Of a stretch of 5,666 nucleotides of DNA, positions 4,529 through 5,666 are shown piece by piece; the first letter of the stretch is position 1, and each line of letters opens with the position of its first letter. A model generated the notes under the pieces. That model saw only the letters and a list, made by a program, of their open reading frames with translations. It did not search any database and was not told the origin of the DNA. A program made the position numbers and the translations under genes. Origin of the DNA: Caldisericota bacterium (lineage in GTDB: Bacteria; Caldisericota; Caldisericia; Cryosericales; Cryosericaceae). The stretch spans positions 1-5,666 of the forward strand of contig JAPLGK010000156.1 in assembly GCA_026390195.1 (NCBI GenBank), given 5' to 3'.

Positions 4529-5666
4529 ATGAGTGAACAGAACCAGCGTGGACAAACCGAGTTCAGTGGAGGCAGAGGGTACGACTGCATCGTGGTCGGG
4601 GCTGGACACGCCGGGTGCGAAGCGGCGCTGGTGGCAGCGCGCGCTGGACTCACGGTGCTTGTCCTCACCGGTTCCATGGACGCTATCGCGTGGATGCCGT
4701 GCAACCCGGCCATCGGCGGCCCCGGCAAGGCACAGGTGGTGCGCGAGGTCGACGCCCTGGGGGGCGAGATGGGGCTCAACGCCGAGCGGGCGCTGACCCA
4801 GATCAAGCTGCTCAACATCTCCAAGGGGCGCGCGGTGCAGAGTGTGCGCACCCAGTGCGACAAGTGGCAATACAGCGCCAACATGAAACAGGTGCTGGAG
4901 AACCAGCCAAACCTGACGCTCAAGCAGGAGCGCGTGGAGCGCTTGCTGACGCAGTCCGGTCACGTCGTGGGTGTGGTCACCAACTATCGCGTCCGCTATG
5001 AGGCGGACACCGTCATCCTGACCACTGGCACGTACCTGGGCGGCGTCATCCACATCAGCGACATCGCCATCCCTGCCGGACGTGCATGGGACTTCGCGAG
5101 CAGTGGGCTCAGCAACTCACTGAAAGAGCTCGGCTTCGACGTCCGCCGCTTCAATACGGGGACGACGCCACGCATCGACAAACGGAGCGTGGACCTGAGC
5201 AAATTCGTCCTCGAGGAGGGTGACAGCATCCCCCTGCACTGGTCGTTCCGCAGCAAACCGCAGGTCTGGGAGCACCAGTTGCCCAGCTATCTCAACTGGA
5301 CCAACCCGCAGACCATCGACGTCACCCGCAAGTACATGCAGTTGTCACCATCGGTCATGGGGCTCATGGTGCACGTCGGACCGCGTACCTGTCCCAGCAT
5401 CGAGGAGAAGGTCCGGTGGTACCCGGACAAAACGCGACACCAGCTGTTCCTCGAGCAGGAAGGCCGCAACACCAACGAGATGTACGTGCAGGGCATGTAT
5501 ATGAGCGTTCCCTTGCCGATGCAGGAGGAGATTCTGCGCACCATCCCCGGCATGGAGCACGTGGAGATCATGCGGCCTGCCTACGCCATCGCCTACGACT
5601 ACGTCAACCCGCAGGAGCTGAGACTGACACTCGAGACGAAGCGCGTCGAGGGCCTGTTCCTGGCGG
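4529..5666 (+). CDS. mnmG: tRNA uridine-5-carboxymethylaminomethyl synthesis enzyme MnmG, divergent (C-terminus cut by window edge)
   Basis: Encodes the first 379 residues of MnmG (GidA; usually about 620). With MnmE this FAD enzyme adds an aminomethyl or carboxymethylaminomethyl group to the wobble uridine of certain tRNAs. The FAD-binding site is VVGAGHAG (22-29), followed by MPCNPAIGGPGK with Cys58, EVDALGG, TGTYLGG, and the GidA signature as PRTCPSIEEK (285-294). Odd points against the E. coli protein as I recall it: Ser253 (PSYLNWTN) replaces Cys277, Thr287 replaces Tyr, Arg101 replaces Pro in KGPAV, Asn209 and Thr213 alter KTGTPPR, and Ala355 replaces Glu in YAIEYD. The start at 4529 has GGGGG (4516-4520) 8 bases upstream; the in-frame ATG at 4511 lacks a binding site and may lie near the transcription start. 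No mnmE, rsmG or parAB is visible. It could be a lineage-specific MnmG or a GidA-like paralogue with altered function. Confidence 0.92.
   Translation, partial: MSEQNQRGQTEFSGGRGYDCIVVGAGHAGCEAALVAARAGLTVLVLTGSMDAIAWMPCNPAIGGPGKAQVVREVDALGGEMGLNAERALTQIKLLNISKGRAVQSVRTQCDKWQYSANMKQVLENQPNLTLKQERVERLLTQSGHVVGVVTNYRVRYEADTVILTTGTYLGGVIHISDIAIPAGRAWDFASSGLSNSLKELGFDVRRFNTGTTPRIDKRSVDLSKFVLEEGDSIPLHWSFRSKPQVWEHQLPSYLNWTNPQTIDVTRKYMQLSPSVMGLMVHVGPRTCPSIEEKVRWYPDKTRHQLFLEQEGRNTNEMYVQGMYMSVPLPMQEEILRTIPGMEHVEIMRPAYAIAYDYVNPQELRLTLETKRVEGLFLA

Noticed and set aside
4418..5053. A 211-codon minus-strand open frame ending in VIPAKAGIQ.
   Set aside because: It lies antisense to mnmG, whose protein is plainly conserved, and its C-terminus is the translation of the palindromic repeat, a known source of false hypothetical proteins.

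Overview
The window comes from a GC-rich bacterial chromosome that I cannot place to species. It carries an RNase J-type ribonuclease, a shared-type sugar ABC ATPase, a CPBP membrane protease and MnmG. RNase J argues against an enteric gammaproteobacterium; nothing else settles the phylum. There is no sign of phage, plasmid, transposase or CRISPR, so this looks like ordinary chromosome with small palindromic repeats between genes.

Layout. On the minus strand, reading leftward, an RNase J-like beta-CASP metallo-hydrolase (603-1970) is followed after 9 bases by surE (593 to the left edge, incomplete). The surE ribosome binding site overlaps the upstream stop codon, so the two form an operon. 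A good sigma-70-type promoter (2029-2056) lies upstream, and the leader is about 52 nt with a perfect 7-bp hairpin. The 309-base divergent intergenic region also holds a palindromic repeat. On the plus strand follow a MalK/UgpC/MsmX-type ABC ATPase without transporter partners (2280-3377), an intrinsic terminator (3427-3454), a CPBP (CAAX-type) intramembrane protease (3498-4364), a 164-base gap with a second palindromic repeat and an inverted repeat, and mnmG (4529 to the right edge, incomplete).

How the genes fit together. RNase J and SurE may form a short RNA-turnover pathway: RNA to nucleoside monophosphates, then to nucleosides and phosphate. The ABC ATPase is probably a general energiser for carbohydrate importers encoded elsewhere. 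The CPBP protein and MnmG appear to be independent transcription units.

Most worth a second look: MnmG carries Ser where the family has an essential Cys and differs at several other usually invariant positions; the two palindromic repeats appear to belong to one family, with paired base changes in the stem; a promoter -35 element seems to sit in the loop of a terminator; and a hairpin occupies the RNase J leader. I found no clearly new multi-gene system.
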